The notes beneath the pieces were generated by a model. The model did not search any database. It was not told where the DNA came from and was given only the letters and a program-made list of their open reading frames with translations. A stretch of 6,876 bases of DNA from NCBI GenBank assembly GCA_900544225.1, contig UQUD01000099.1, positions 1 to 6,876 on the forward strand. The letters run 5' to 3'. The stretch is from an uncultured Collinsella sp. GTDB taxonomy: Bacteria > Actinomycetota > Coriobacteriia > Coriobacteriales > Coriobacteriaceae. Both the position numbers and the translations under genes were made by a program. This document shows positions 1 through 6,459 of the stretch, piece by piece; the stretch's first letter is position 1, and each line of letters begins with the position of its first letter.

Positions 1-1554
1 AAGTCCGCGAGGGCCAAGGTTGCCGAGCAGCAGGGTGACGCCGATTCCGGTGCTCATGCCAACGCCGACGCCAAGGCGGAGGGCGAGGCTCCGTCCGGCA
101 CCGATGCACCCGCAGCCGACGGGGGCGTCGACACCGAAGAGGGCGCCCGCCCCAGCCGCCGTCAGCACAAGCGCAACGATGAGCGCAACGACCGCAAAGA
201 CGATCGCAACAACGACCGCCGCAGCCGTCAGCGCGACCGCAAACAGCGCAACAGGGAGCGCAACGCCGCCCCCACCGAGCCCACGCTTTCGCGTGAGGAG
301 CTTGCGGCCATGAAGGTCGCCGAGCTGCGCGAGAAGGCAAAAGAGTTCGAGATCGAGACGACCGGCAAGAAGAAGGCCGAGCTTGTCGAGGAGATCTACA
401 CGACCGCCGCGAAGGCCGAGGGCTTCCGCGATATTAAGGGCATCCTGCAGATTCGCCCGGACGGCTCCGGCATCATCCATGCCCACGGTTACATGAAGTC
501 CAACGAAGACGCCTTCGTCCCCGCTTACCTCATCCGCTCCGCACGCCTGCGCACGGGTGATGTCATCGAGGGTTCGCTGCGCCCTTCGCGCGGCGGCGAC
601 AAGCGAGCCGGCCTCGCCAAGATCGCGACCGTTAACGGCATGGATCCCGAGCAGATCCGCAACCGCCCCAAGTTCGGCGACCTTACCCCGGTCTATCCCA
701 ACGAGCCGCTGCGCATGGAGCATGGCAAGGATTCCATCACCGGTCGCGCCATCGATATCGTGTCGCCGATCGGCAAGGGCCAGCGCGGCCTGATCGTGTC
801 GCCGCCCAAGGCCGGCAAGACAACGATCCTTAAGAAGATCTGCCAGTCCATCTCGATCAACAACCCCGAGGTGCACCTCATCTGCCTGCTCGTCGACGAG
901 CGCCCCGAAGAGGTCACCGATATGCAGCGCTCCATCAAGGGCGAGGTCGTGGCCTCGACCTTCGATATGCCTGCCGAGAACCACACCCGCGTGGCCGAGC
1001 TCGTCATCGAGCGTGCCAAGCGCATCGTGGAGCTGGGCGGCGATGTCGTGGTGGTGCTCGACTCCATCACGCGTCTTGCCCGCGCCTACAACCTGGCGGC
1101 ACCCGCCTCGGGCCGTATCCTTTCGGGCGGCGTCGATTCGGCAGCTCTCTATCCGCCCAAGCGTTTCCTGGGTGCAGCCCGCAATATCGAAAACGGCGGC
1201 TCGCTCACCATCCTCGCCTCCGCCCTTATCGACACCGGCTCCAAGATGGATGAGGTCATCTTTGAGGAGTTCAAGGGCACAGGTAACATGGAGCTCAAGC
1301 TCGACCGCGATCTTGCCGATCGCCGCATCTTCCCGGCCATCGACCCCGTTGCCTCCGGTACGCGCAACGAGGACCTGCTGGTCGACGAGCAGATGCGCCC
1401 GTTTGTCTTTGGCCTGCGTCGCATCCTCGCTGGTATGAACAACACCGAGCGCGCGGCGGCGTCGTTTATTAAGGGCCTTAAGGGAACCAACACCAACCAG
1501 GAGTTCCTGGTGCGCTCGGCCAAAAAGCACAGCGACTACGAGCAGACGTTTTAG
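1..1554 (+). CDS. rho: Transcription termination factor Rho, 5'-truncated by the window edge
   Basis: Rho is the hexameric RNA-dependent ATPase/helicase that ends transcription of untranslated RNA. The frame is open from base 1, with no start codon or ribosome site that would make the Met at 310 the true start, so the gene begins upstream; 517 codons are visible. Order in the fragment: a disordered tract rich in Ala, Asp, Arg and Asn (residues 1-95), a Rho_N/SAP-like helical domain (about 98-135), an OB/cold-shock RNA-binding domain (about 141-195), then the ATPase core. Counting from the Met at 310, Walker A is PPKAGKT (165-171), the DERPEE motif is 197-202, Walker B DVVVVLDS is 245-252, the Q-loop SGGVDSAALYPPKR is about 272-285, the R-loop KGTGNMELKL is 322-331, and the arginine finger SGTR ends at R352. 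The ATPase motifs look intact. The RNP1-like motif, DGFGFLR in E. coli, reads DGSGIIH here, which is odd. The identification is very secure. Confidence 0.97.
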   Translation, partial: KSARAKVAEQQGDADSGAHANADAKAEGEAPSGTDAPAADGGVDTEEGARPSRRQHKRNDERNDRKDDRNNDRRSRQRDRKQRNRERNAAPTEPTLSREELAAMKVAELREKAKEFEIETTGKKKAELVEEIYTTAAKAEGFRDIKGILQIRPDGSGIIHAHGYMKSNEDAFVPAYLIRSARLRTGDVIEGSLRPSRGGDKRAGLAKIATVNGMDPEQIRNRPKFGDLTPVYPNEPLRMEHGKDSITGRAIDIVSPIGKGQRGLIVSPPKAGKTTILKKICQSISINNPEVHLICLLVDERPEEVTDMQRSIKGEVVASTFDMPAENHTRVAELVIERAKRIVELGGDVVVVLDSITRLARAYNLAAPASGRILSGGVDSAALYPPKRFLGAARNIENGGSLTILASALIDTGSKMDEVIFEEFKGTGNMELKLDRDLADRRIFPAIDPVASGTRNEDLLVDEQMRPFVFGLRRILAGMNNTERAAASFIKGLKGTNTNQEFLVRSAKKHSDYEQTF

Positions 1555-1595
1555 ACCAAAAGCCGCACGCTATATCGCCATGAGAACGGGCAATC

Positions 1596-1626
1596 GGGCC
1601 GGGGTTTATGCCCCGGCTCTTTCTTT
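1596..1626 (+). terminator. Intrinsic terminator after rho
   Basis: A 9-bp stem (GGGCCGGGG, 1596-1604, with CCCCGGCTC, 1611-1619, one G-U pair) closes a 6-nt loop TTTATG and is followed by the T-rich run TTTCTTT. It starts 41 nt after the rho stop codon, so it should end the rho transcript before the next promoter. Confidence 0.85.
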
Positions 1627-1703
1627 ATGGCGCCACTCGGCAACATTTTTTGACCTTATGACCGACAAGCAGCAGTTTTCGAGCCACAATCCGGCCTCAT
1701 CGC

Positions 1704-1732
1704 TTGCAATCGGAGGGTCGGTTTCGCATAAT
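1704..1732 (+). promoter_or_regulatory. Sigma70-type promoter for the membrane-protein/VanZ operon
   Basis: TTGCAA (1704-1709) and CATAAT (1727-1732) are separated by exactly 17 bp. The -10 box matches consensus at 5 of 6 positions and the -35 box at 4 of 6. It lies between the rho terminator and the next gene and predicts a start near 1739, leaving a leader of about 130 nt. The call comes from sequence pattern alone. Confidence 0.6.
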
Positions 1733-1760
1733 AACTTTTAAGCTTCGCGACGGAAAACGC

Positions 1761-1812
1761 AGATGAAACGAACCATATACCGTTGCTTTGGGACGCATGT
1801 CCCGCTTCATCT
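1761..1812 (+). promoter_or_regulatory. Possible structured 5' leader (three-way junction)
   Basis: Within the predicted leader of the operon, AGATGAA (1761-1767) can pair with TTCATCT (1806-1812). That helix encloses two hairpins: AACG/CGTT around a 10-nt loop (1767-1784; its first base competes with the outer helix) and GGGAC-GCAT-GTCCC (1790-1803). It is not followed by a T-run, so it is not a plain terminator, and it ends 57 nt before the start codon. It may be a regulatory RNA element or a chance fold; it matches no riboswitch class I recognise. Confidence 0.3.
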
Positions 1813-1869
1813 TCTCTCGCGCAGCCAATTAAATGATGCGATTTGGGTGCTGGAAGATGGGGAGAGCTC

Positions 1870-3321
1870 ATGGCTTCTTCTGATGCAACACAACGAGCAG
1901 TCCTTGCCGGACTTTCCTGCGGGATCGGCCTTGCCGCCCCCGTGGTGATGTATGCTGCGACGTTGCCGTTCTCGTCGGTTAATGAGACGGTTGTCGCGGG
2001 CGCTGTTCCCTTTGCCGTTGGTGCGGTGGCGGGCGTGGGTATCTACGCCGCCTCGCTGGGCATCTCCGAGTATCGTGCCGAGCACGATGGCCGCCTGTTT
2101 GAGCCCGATGCTGTGGGCGGTGCCGCTCAGTTTGGCCGGACCCACAGCGAGTTCAAGACCGCCTCGATTCCCGCGCAGCAGCAGGGGGCGGCACCTCAGC
2201 CTGCGGTCCCGGCCGACCAGGCCAATGCCGCACAGCCCTCTTCCGCATTTCTCTCCGGCCTGACCGGTGCGTTCCAGCACCGCCACGCCGACGATGGCGT
2301 TCCCACCATCGCGCGCGCGGCCAACGCCATGGATGAGGCCGACGCCTGGTCTATGATCGACAGTATGCTCGATGACGATTCCCCGGTCAGCTGCGATCCC
2401 GCGCGTTCGCGCGATGTCTACCAGGTCGCAATCGACGAGCTCACCAACGGTGGAAAGACCGGTTCTTACAATCGCGATGACATCGCCGCTGCCGCACGCG
2501 CCGTCTCGGGCTCTCAAGCCGCCCCTGCGGGCAGCACCGCAGCCTTCGTGGCGCTTGTAGCCAACGCCGCCAACAATGCCGCCTATAACGGCGCGTCGTC
2601 GGCTGTGTACACCTCTGCCGCGTCGGCTACTTCGGCCGGTCAACAGAGCGCAGCTCAGGCGGCTCCTGTCGCCGACCCCTTTGCCGATGAGCCCCTGGCT
2701 GTCGACGAGGAGACCATTGCCGCTCGCCGAGCTGCCGAAAGCTCGCTTTGGGGCGCTTCGGCACAAATGCAGGCCGCGGAGGCGGCGCCGTACAACGCCA
2801 AACTCGCCAGCATGCCCATCATTTCCGACGCCAAGGGTGTGGATCTCGCCGATCTGGACGAGCCTGCCGCCATCACTGCGTCTATCGACGCCCAGGATCG
2901 CGTGGATACCGACAGTCTCCCCGATGCCTCTCTTGAGGAAGATGTCCCCATGGCCGATTATTCGGGCCACGAGGACATGTGGGCCGCAGCCATGGCGATC
3001 ATGGCCGAGGCTGCCGAGCCCGCCCCCGTGGCGGTGCCCACGCCTGCAGCCTCACCTGTCTCGGTTGCTCCCGTCTATGTCGGCCGCCACAGCTCCGTGC
3101 TTCCCGAGGATACCGCGCGTATCTCGCGCGAGAGCATCGAGCGGGCCGAGGCTATTGCCGCCGGCATTATGGAAAACCGTCGTCACGAGCGCGTCAATCA
3201 GATCCTCGAGGAGGAGATCGAGCGCCTGCAGTCCTCTACCGCCAAGCGTACGGGCCGTGCCTACCTGAGCGTTATCGAGGGCGGTACCGCCAGCTTCGCG
3301 CCGCTCCGCGCGGAGGCATAA
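1870..3321 (+). CDS. Membrane-anchored, Ala/Pro-rich protein of unknown function
   Basis: The protein has 483 residues and I do not recognise a family. Two N-terminal hydrophobic segments (about 11-31 and 40-64) form a likely membrane hairpin. A long low-complexity region rich in Ala, Pro, Ser, Gln and Asp (about 80-410) follows, broken by more ordered-looking acidic stretches at about 148-200, 275-300 and 315-380. A charged, probably helical or coiled-coil segment lies near the C-terminus (about 418-458, with RRHERVNQILEEEIERL). The ATG at 1870 was chosen because GGGGAG (1859-1864) sits 5 nt upstream; a TTG at 1843 in the same frame would add nine residues but has no such site. It is first in an operon with the VanZ-like gene 7 nt downstream. 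The two-helix anchor with a large soluble tail suggests a scaffold or envelope-associated role, but this is only inference. No enzymatic motif is visible. Confidence 0.85.
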   Translation: MASSDATQRAVLAGLSCGIGLAAPVVMYAATLPFSSVNETVVAGAVPFAVGAVAGVGIYAASLGISEYRAEHDGRLFEPDAVGGAAQFGRTHSEFKTASIPAQQQGAAPQPAVPADQANAAQPSSAFLSGLTGAFQHRHADDGVPTIARAANAMDEADAWSMIDSMLDDDSPVSCDPARSRDVYQVAIDELTNGGKTGSYNRDDIAAAARAVSGSQAAPAGSTAAFVALVANAANNAAYNGASSAVYTSAASATSAGQQSAAQAAPVADPFADEPLAVDEETIAARRAAESSLWGASAQMQAAEAAPYNAKLASMPIISDAKGVDLADLDEPAAITASIDAQDRVDTDSLPDASLEEDVPMADYSGHEDMWAAAMAIMAEAAEPAPVAVPTPAASPVSVAPVYVGRHSSVLPEDTARISRESIERAEAIAAGIMENRRHERVNQILEEEIERLQSSTAKRTGRAYLSVIEGGTASFAPLRAEA

Positions 3322-3328
3322 CTTCTGC

Positions 3329-3778
3329 ATGGTTAAGATCAATCGAAAATGGGCGGTCGTGACCTGCCTGATGGCGCTCTTGATCTGGGGCAATTCGCTG
3401 GTTCCCGGCTCGGGGTCGGGCTCGCTGAGCCTAACGGTCATGGAAGCTATCCGCGGTTTCCTGCACGGCGTGGGACTTCCATATGAATGGGTGACCAACT
3501 ATGTTGTTCGCAAGTGCGCGCATTTTACCGAGTATATGGTGCTCGGCATCTTGGCAACGCACGCCTTTGATTTTGAGGGCCGGCGCACCTTTGACGTGCT
3601 GCTGCCCACGGCGGTGTTCCTGCTGCTGATTCCTTCGATCGACGAGACGATTCAGCTCTTTGTGCCGGGACGCGCCGGCATGATCACCGATGTGATGATC
3701 GACTGCTGTGGAGCGGCAACGGGCGTTGTGCTCCGATATCTACTACGATCGCTCATATGTGCCAAAAAGGCCGCCTAG
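3329..3778 (+). CDS. VanZ-family membrane protein
   Basis: This is a 149-residue VanZ-like integral membrane protein. VanZ gives low-level teicoplanin resistance in enterococcal van clusters, but most chromosomal homologues are of unknown function, so a resistance role should not be assumed. Four hydrophobic segments are visible: about 8-26, 64-80, 88-111 and 121-143. Both family signatures are present: RKCAHFTEY (61-69) between the first and second segments, and DETIQLFVPGR (105-115) followed by D121 and D125 in TDVMIDCCGAATG. The start is 7 nt after the stop of the preceding gene; the nearest Shine-Dalgarno-like sequence (GGAG, 3312-3315) lies inside that gene and 13 nt away, so translation is probably coupled. 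No van genes are nearby. The last five codons (Lys-Lys-Ala-Ala-stop) form the left arm of the downstream terminator. Confidence 0.9.
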   Translation: MVKINRKWAVVTCLMALLIWGNSLVPGSGSGSLSLTVMEAIRGFLHGVGLPYEWVTNYVVRKCAHFTEYMVLGILATHAFDFEGRRTFDVLLPTAVFLLLIPSIDETIQLFVPGRAGMITDVMIDCCGAATGVVLRYLLRSLICAKKAA

Positions 3779-3809
3779 GACGTATGCTTGGTGCTAGGCG
3801 GCCTTTTTT
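3764..3809. terminator. Bidirectional terminator overlapping the vanZ-like stop codon
   Basis: A perfect 15-bp inverted repeat, AAAAAGGCCGCCTAG (3764-3778) and its complement (3794-3808), surrounds a 15-nt loop. It has a T-run in both reading directions, so it can stop plus-strand transcription from the VanZ operon and minus-strand transcription from the converging ROK kinase gene. The left arm is coding sequence and ends with the TAG stop. Confidence 0.88.
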
Positions 3810-3825
3810 ATTAGAGGGCTTATAT

Positions 3826-3878
3826 AGGGCGTGGTGGCGTCGTTCCGTAGGTTGGATTTGCCAGGCGCGCCACGCCCT
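3826..3878. repeat. Inverted repeat downstream of the ROK kinase gene
   Basis: AGGGCGTGG (3826-3834) is a perfect 9-bp complement of CCACGCCCT (3870-3878). Read on the minus strand the helix can extend to 11 bp (AGGGCGT plus GGCG) with a 3-nt bulge. It lies 13 nt past the ROK stop codon and has no T-run, so it may protect the 3' end of the kinase mRNA rather than terminate it. The region 3810-3891 holds no gene. Confidence 0.45.
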
Positions 3879-3891
3879 GTGGGTGCGTCTG

Positions 3892-4782
3892 TTACTGAAG
3901 CGCCTGCGCGCCCAGGGCCAGGCAGCCCATGATGCCCTGCTTGCCCTCAAGGCTGTTGTTGACAATATAGGTATCGATGTCGTTGACCTCGGGCGTGACG
4001 ATATAACCGTTGAGCATCTCGGCGCACTTCTTGCGCGCGAGCGGCACGATGGGGGTGTGGTCGGCCACGCCGCCACCGATGATGATCTTTTGCGGCGCGT
4101 AGCACAGCGTGTAGGTCATGAGCGCCTGTGCCAGATAGCCTGCGAGCAGGTCCATGGCCTCCGGGTCATCGGCCATGTCTCCGGCGCTCTTGCCATCCCA
4201 GCGCTTTTTAACGCCGGGGCCGGCGATGAGACCCTCGAGGCAATTGTCGTGGAAGGGGCAGGCGCTGTGCTCGCCAATGGTGTCGCGCGGGTCGCGCGTG
4301 ACCAGGATGTGGCCGGCCTCGGGATGCATCATGCCGTGTACGAGTTTACCGCCCGAGAGCACGCCGGCGCCCACGCCGGTGCCGATGGTCAGATACACAA
4401 CGTCAGTGAGGCCCTGGGCGCAACCAAAGGTGACCTCGCCCAGGCAGGCGACGTTGACGTCGGTGTCGTAGCCGCAGGGGATATTGAGCTCGTTTTGGAT
4501 AGTGCCCAGCAGGTCAAAGTAGCGCCATGCCGTTTTGGGCGTCTCCAGGATCTTGCCGTATTGGGGCGAGGCAGGGTTGACTGCGGTGGGGCCAAAGGCG
4601 CCGATGCCCAGCGCGGCGATGCCCTTGTCGGCAAACCATGCATTGACGGCCTCAACGGTCTCCTGCGGGGTCGTGGTCGCGATCTGCTCACGCTCCAGGA
4701 CCGTACCGTCTGCATAGCCCGTGGCGCAGACCATCTTGGTGCCGCCGGCCTCGAGCGCTCCGATAAGCTGCTGTTCTGCCAT
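3892..4782 (-). CDS. ROK-family sugar kinase, fructokinase-like (YdhR/ScrK type)
   Basis: The product (296 residues) is a cytosolic ATP-dependent hexose kinase, most likely converting fructose to fructose 6-phosphate. In order: the phosphate-binding motif EAGGTK (11-16), GIGAFGP (59-65), the catalytic Asp in TDVN (D108), GTGVGAG (134-140), and HPEAGH (153-158) with the zinc-site residues H158, C175, H178 and C181 in the CPFHDNC segment, then IIGGGV (234-239). The EAGGTK start and the compact Cys/His zinc site match bacterial fructokinases such as B. subtilis YdhR, and the length is usual for that group. Start: AGGA (4788-4791) lies 5 nt before the ATG. It appears monocistronic, with its own -10 box and the shared terminator at 3764-3809. 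Other ROK substrates such as glucose or mannose cannot be ruled out. No transporter or transcriptional regulator is adjacent. Confidence 0.92.
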   Translation of the reverse strand: MAEQQLIGALEAGGTKMVCATGYADGTVLEREQIATTTPQETVEAVNAWFADKGIAALGIGAFGPTAVNPASPQYGKILETPKTAWRYFDLLGTIQNELNIPCGYDTDVNVACLGEVTFGCAQGLTDVVYLTIGTGVGAGVLSGGKLVHGMMHPEAGHILVTRDPRDTIGEHSACPFHDNCLEGLIAGPGVKKRWDGKSAGDMADDPEAMDLLAGYLAQALMTYTLCYAPQKIIIGGGVADHTPIVPLARKKCAEMLNGYIVTPEVNDIDTYIVNNSLEGKQGIMGCLALGAQALQ

Positions 4783-4820
4783 AGTATTCCTCTCTCTGGG
4801 ACGAGTTGCTCCGTGACTAA

Positions 4821-4826
4821 AGTATA
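4821..4826 (-). promoter_or_regulatory. -10 box of the ROK kinase promoter
   Basis: On the minus strand TATACT (4826 to 4821) matches the -10 consensus at 5 of 6 positions and lies 38 nt upstream of the kinase start codon. The best -35 candidate, TTTCTT (4848-4843, 16-bp spacer), is weak, so an activator or a different sigma factor is possible. Confidence 0.45.
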
Positions 4827-4855
4827 GGGCTCTAAACCATTTAAGAAAGCGCTAT

Positions 4856-4898
4856 AAAAAGAAGCCTCGCAACGTGGCGGGCGGTGCGGGGCTTCTTT
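4856..4898 (-). terminator. Intrinsic terminator after the aminotransferase gene
   Basis: A 14-bp stem joins 4858-4871 with 4885-4898 around a 13-nt loop. Read on the minus strand it has one C-A mismatch and ends in CTTCTTTTT, beginning 25 nt after the aminotransferase stop codon. It separates the aminotransferase transcript from the kinase promoter. Confidence 0.8.
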
Positions 4899-4923
4899 GG
4901 CTGCTTTAGTTGCCGGGCCGTCC

Positions 4924-6105
4924 TTACCCGCGCGGCTTGATTTTATCACGTAGCGACTTGAGGTTCTCCAGTGCCGCGTTAAGCGTCTCGTCCCGCTTGG
5001 CAAAGTGGAAACGAATCAGATGGTTGACGGGCTCGCGGAAGAAGCTCGAGCCGGGCACGGCGCCCACGCCCACCTTGGATGCGAGGTCCTCGCAGAATTC
5101 GAGGTCGCTGTCATAGCCAAACTCAGAGATGTCCATCATGACGTAGTAGGCGCCCTGCGGCACGTTATGCTCAAGACCGATGCTATCGAGCCCCTGGCAG
5201 AACAGGTCGCGTTTGGCGGTGTAGAGGTCGAGGACCTCATCGTAATAGCTGTCGTCGAAGTTGAGGGCGGTGACAACGGCTTCCTGCAGGGGAGCGGCGG
5301 CACCCACGGTGAGAAAGTCGTGGACCTTCTTGATGCGCTCGGTGATCTGGGCCGGGGCGATGGTGTAGCCCAGACGCCAGCCGGTGATGGAGTACGTCTT
5401 AGACAGCGAGCTGCAGCTGATGGTTCGCTCGAACATGCCGGGCAGCGTGGCCATGTAGACGTGCTCATGGGGCGCGTAGACGATGTGCTCGTAGACTTCG
5501 TCGGTGATGCAGTACGCGTCGTACTTTTTGCACAGGTCGGCGATAAAGGTGAGCTCTTCGCGCGTAAAGACCTTGCCGCAGGGGTTGGAAGGGTTGCACA
5601 GGACGATGGCCTTGGGGTCGTTGTCGCGGAAGGCAGCCTCGAGCGCCTCGCGGTCAAAGTCGAATGTGGGCGGGTTGAGCGGCACATAGATGGGCTCGGC
5701 ACCCGAGAGAATGGTGTCAGCGTCGTAGTTCTCGTAGAACGGCGAGAAGATGACGACCTTGTCTCCGGGGTTCGTAACCGTCATCATGGCGGCCATCATG
5801 GCCTCGGTGGAGCCGCAGGTGACCACGATATTCTGGTTGGGGTCGATCGACATGCCCATAAAGTGCTCCTGTTTGGCGGCGAGCGCCTCGCGCATGGCCT
5901 GGGAGCCCCAGGTAATGGAGTACTGGTGGTAGAGCGGCTCGGGGTCGGCGGCGATGGTGCTCAGGCTGTTGAGCAGCTGCGCCGGAGGATCGAAGTCGGG
6001 GAAGCCCTGCGAGAGATTGACGGCATCGTACTTATTGGAGATGCGTGTCATGCGGCGGATGACCGAATCGGTAAATGTTGCCGTGCGGTTGGAGAGTTCT
6101 TTCAT
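4924..6105 (-). CDS. Class I/II PLP-dependent aminotransferase
   Basis: The enzyme has 393 residues, the usual full length for fold-type I aminotransferases, and transfers amino groups between amino acids and 2-oxo acids in the cytosol. Visible features are NLSQGFPDFDPP (30-41) at the N-terminus, the NPSNPCG motif (171-177, with N174), D202 and Y205 in DEVY for the cofactor pyridine ring and phenolate, the Schiff-base lysine K236 in SSLSKTYSITGWRLGY, and R365 (LIRFHFA) for the substrate carboxylate. The SQGFPDF segment is typical of the kynurenine/methionine/aspartate aminotransferase group (YbdL, KAT and AspC-like enzymes), but the preferred substrate cannot be read from sequence. Start: AAAGGA (6116-6111) lies 5 nt upstream of the ATG. 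It is divergent from the tRNA cluster and has its own terminator, so it is probably a single-gene transcript. No clear sigma70 promoter was found upstream. Confidence 0.93.
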   Translation of the reverse strand: MKELSNRTATFTDSVIRRMTRISNKYDAVNLSQGFPDFDPPAQLLNSLSTIAADPEPLYHQYSITWGSQAMREALAAKQEHFMGMSIDPNQNIVVTCGSTEAMMAAMMTVTNPGDKVVIFSPFYENYDADTILSGAEPIYVPLNPPTFDFDREALEAAFRDNDPKAIVLCNPSNPCGKVFTREELTFIADLCKKYDAYCITDEVYEHIVYAPHEHVYMATLPGMFERTISCSSLSKTYSITGWRLGYTIAPAQITERIKKVHDFLTVGAAAPLQEAVVTALNFDDSYYDEVLDLYTAKRDLFCQGLDSIGLEHNVPQGAYYVMMDISEFGYDSDLEFCEDLASKVGVGAVPGSSFFREPVNHLIRFHFAKRDETLNAALENLKSLRDKIKPRG

Positions 6106-6165
6106 GCCGGTCCTTTCGAGGATTTGCAGTGGGGCAAGTTTACTCCTATGGAACCGGTGGGAATT

Positions 6166-6208
6166 GCTCGAAACGCGCTCGAAAAACTCTTTTCAAAATT
6201 CTTGAAAA
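6166..6208. promoter_or_regulatory. Operator-like direct repeat and palindrome between divergent genes
   Basis: GCTCGAAA occurs at 6166-6173 and 6177-6184, a spacing of 11 bp, about one helical turn. Just after it is a perfect 7-bp inverted repeat, TTTTCAA (6190-6196) and TTGAAAA (6202-6208), with a 5-bp centre. The palindrome ends 7 bp before the -35 box of the tRNA promoter and lies upstream of the divergent aminotransferase. Regulator sites are plausible; an AT-rich UP-like element is the simpler explanation for the palindrome. Confidence 0.35.
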
Positions 6209-6215
6209 TTGGGGC

Positions 6216-6244
6216 TTGCATCGCGTGGCGTTCCTTGCAATAAT
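6216..6244 (+). promoter_or_regulatory. Promoter of the tRNA cluster
   Basis: TTGCAT (6216-6221), a 17-bp spacer, then AATAAT (6239-6244), which matches the -10 consensus at 5 of 6 positions. It predicts a start near 6251, about 20 nt before tRNA-His. The layout resembles the promoter at 1704-1732. Confidence 0.6.
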
Positions 6245-6271
6245 AGTCGAGCGCGAAGCGCACAGGACACG

Positions 6272-6348
6272 GTGGGTGTAGCTCAGTTGGCTAGAGCGAC
6301 GGGTTGTGGTCCCGTAGGTCGAGGGTTCGAGTCCCTTTACCCACCCCA
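6272..6348 (+). tRNA. tRNA-His(GTG)
   Basis: The cloverleaf is complete: acceptor GTGGGTG/TACCCAC, D-stem GCTC/GAGC, anticodon stem ACGGG/CCCGT around TTGTGGT (anticodon GTG), T-stem GAGGG/CCCTT with loop TTCGAGT. The discriminator is C (6345) and CCA is encoded (6346-6348). The base before the acceptor, 6271, is G, which supplies the G-1:C73 pair specific to tRNA-His, so the mature RNA probably begins at 6271. Confidence 0.97.
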
Positions 6349-6370
6349 GTTCTTGCTTCGTGTTGATATC

Positions 6371-6446
6371 GGGTCGTTAGCTCAGTTGGTAGAGCAGGGG
6401 ACTCTTAATCCCAAGGTCCAGGGTTCGAACCCCTGACGGCCCACCA
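6371..6446 (+). tRNA. tRNA-Lys(CTT), first copy
   Basis: 76 nt with CCA encoded (6444-6446). Acceptor GGGTCGT/ACGGCCC, anticodon loop CTCTTAA (anticodon CTT, reading AAG), T-loop TTCGAAC, discriminator A. The first anticodon-stem pair (27-43) is a G-A mismatch. It is flanked by GATATC on both sides (6365-6370 and 6449-6454), which could extend the acceptor helix in the precursor. It lies 22 nt after tRNA-His and probably shares its transcript. Confidence 0.97.
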
Positions 6447-6459
6447 CACGATATCTCCT

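Noticed and set aside
1785..1812. Resemblance of GGGACGCA to a c-di-GMP-I riboswitch segment
   Set aside because: The other conserved parts of that riboswitch, including the tetraloop and its receptor, are absent and the arms do not match its layout.
1843..1869. TTG start nine codons upstream of the membrane protein ATG
   Set aside because: The purine-rich ribosome site at 1859-1864 is placed correctly for the ATG at 1870 and lies inside the longer version.
1763..1948. 61-codon frame that could be a leader peptide ahead of the membrane protein
   Set aside because: No convincing ribosome site, overlap with the real gene start by almost 80 nt, and no run of regulatory codons.
1807..2970. Minus-strand open frame of 387 codons opposite the membrane protein
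   Set aside because: It is antisense to a frame with a ribosome site, membrane segments and an operon partner; the translation is a Gly/Arg-rich low-complexity sequence with no recognisable domain, as expected from high-GC codon bias.
3329..3778. Glycopeptide resistance determinant
   Set aside because: Only a VanZ-like protein is present; no vanA/B ligase, vanH, vanX or regulators are nearby, and chromosomal VanZ homologues are common without resistance.
3757..4827. Plus-strand open frame of 356 codons opposite the ROK kinase
   Set aside because: It is a shadow of the kinase gene, starts inside the VanZ-like gene and runs through the terminator.
5005..6243. Plus-strand open frame of 412 codons opposite the aminotransferase
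   Set aside because: The minus strand encodes a complete aminotransferase with all catalytic motifs; the antisense product is Val/Gly/Asp-rich with no domain.
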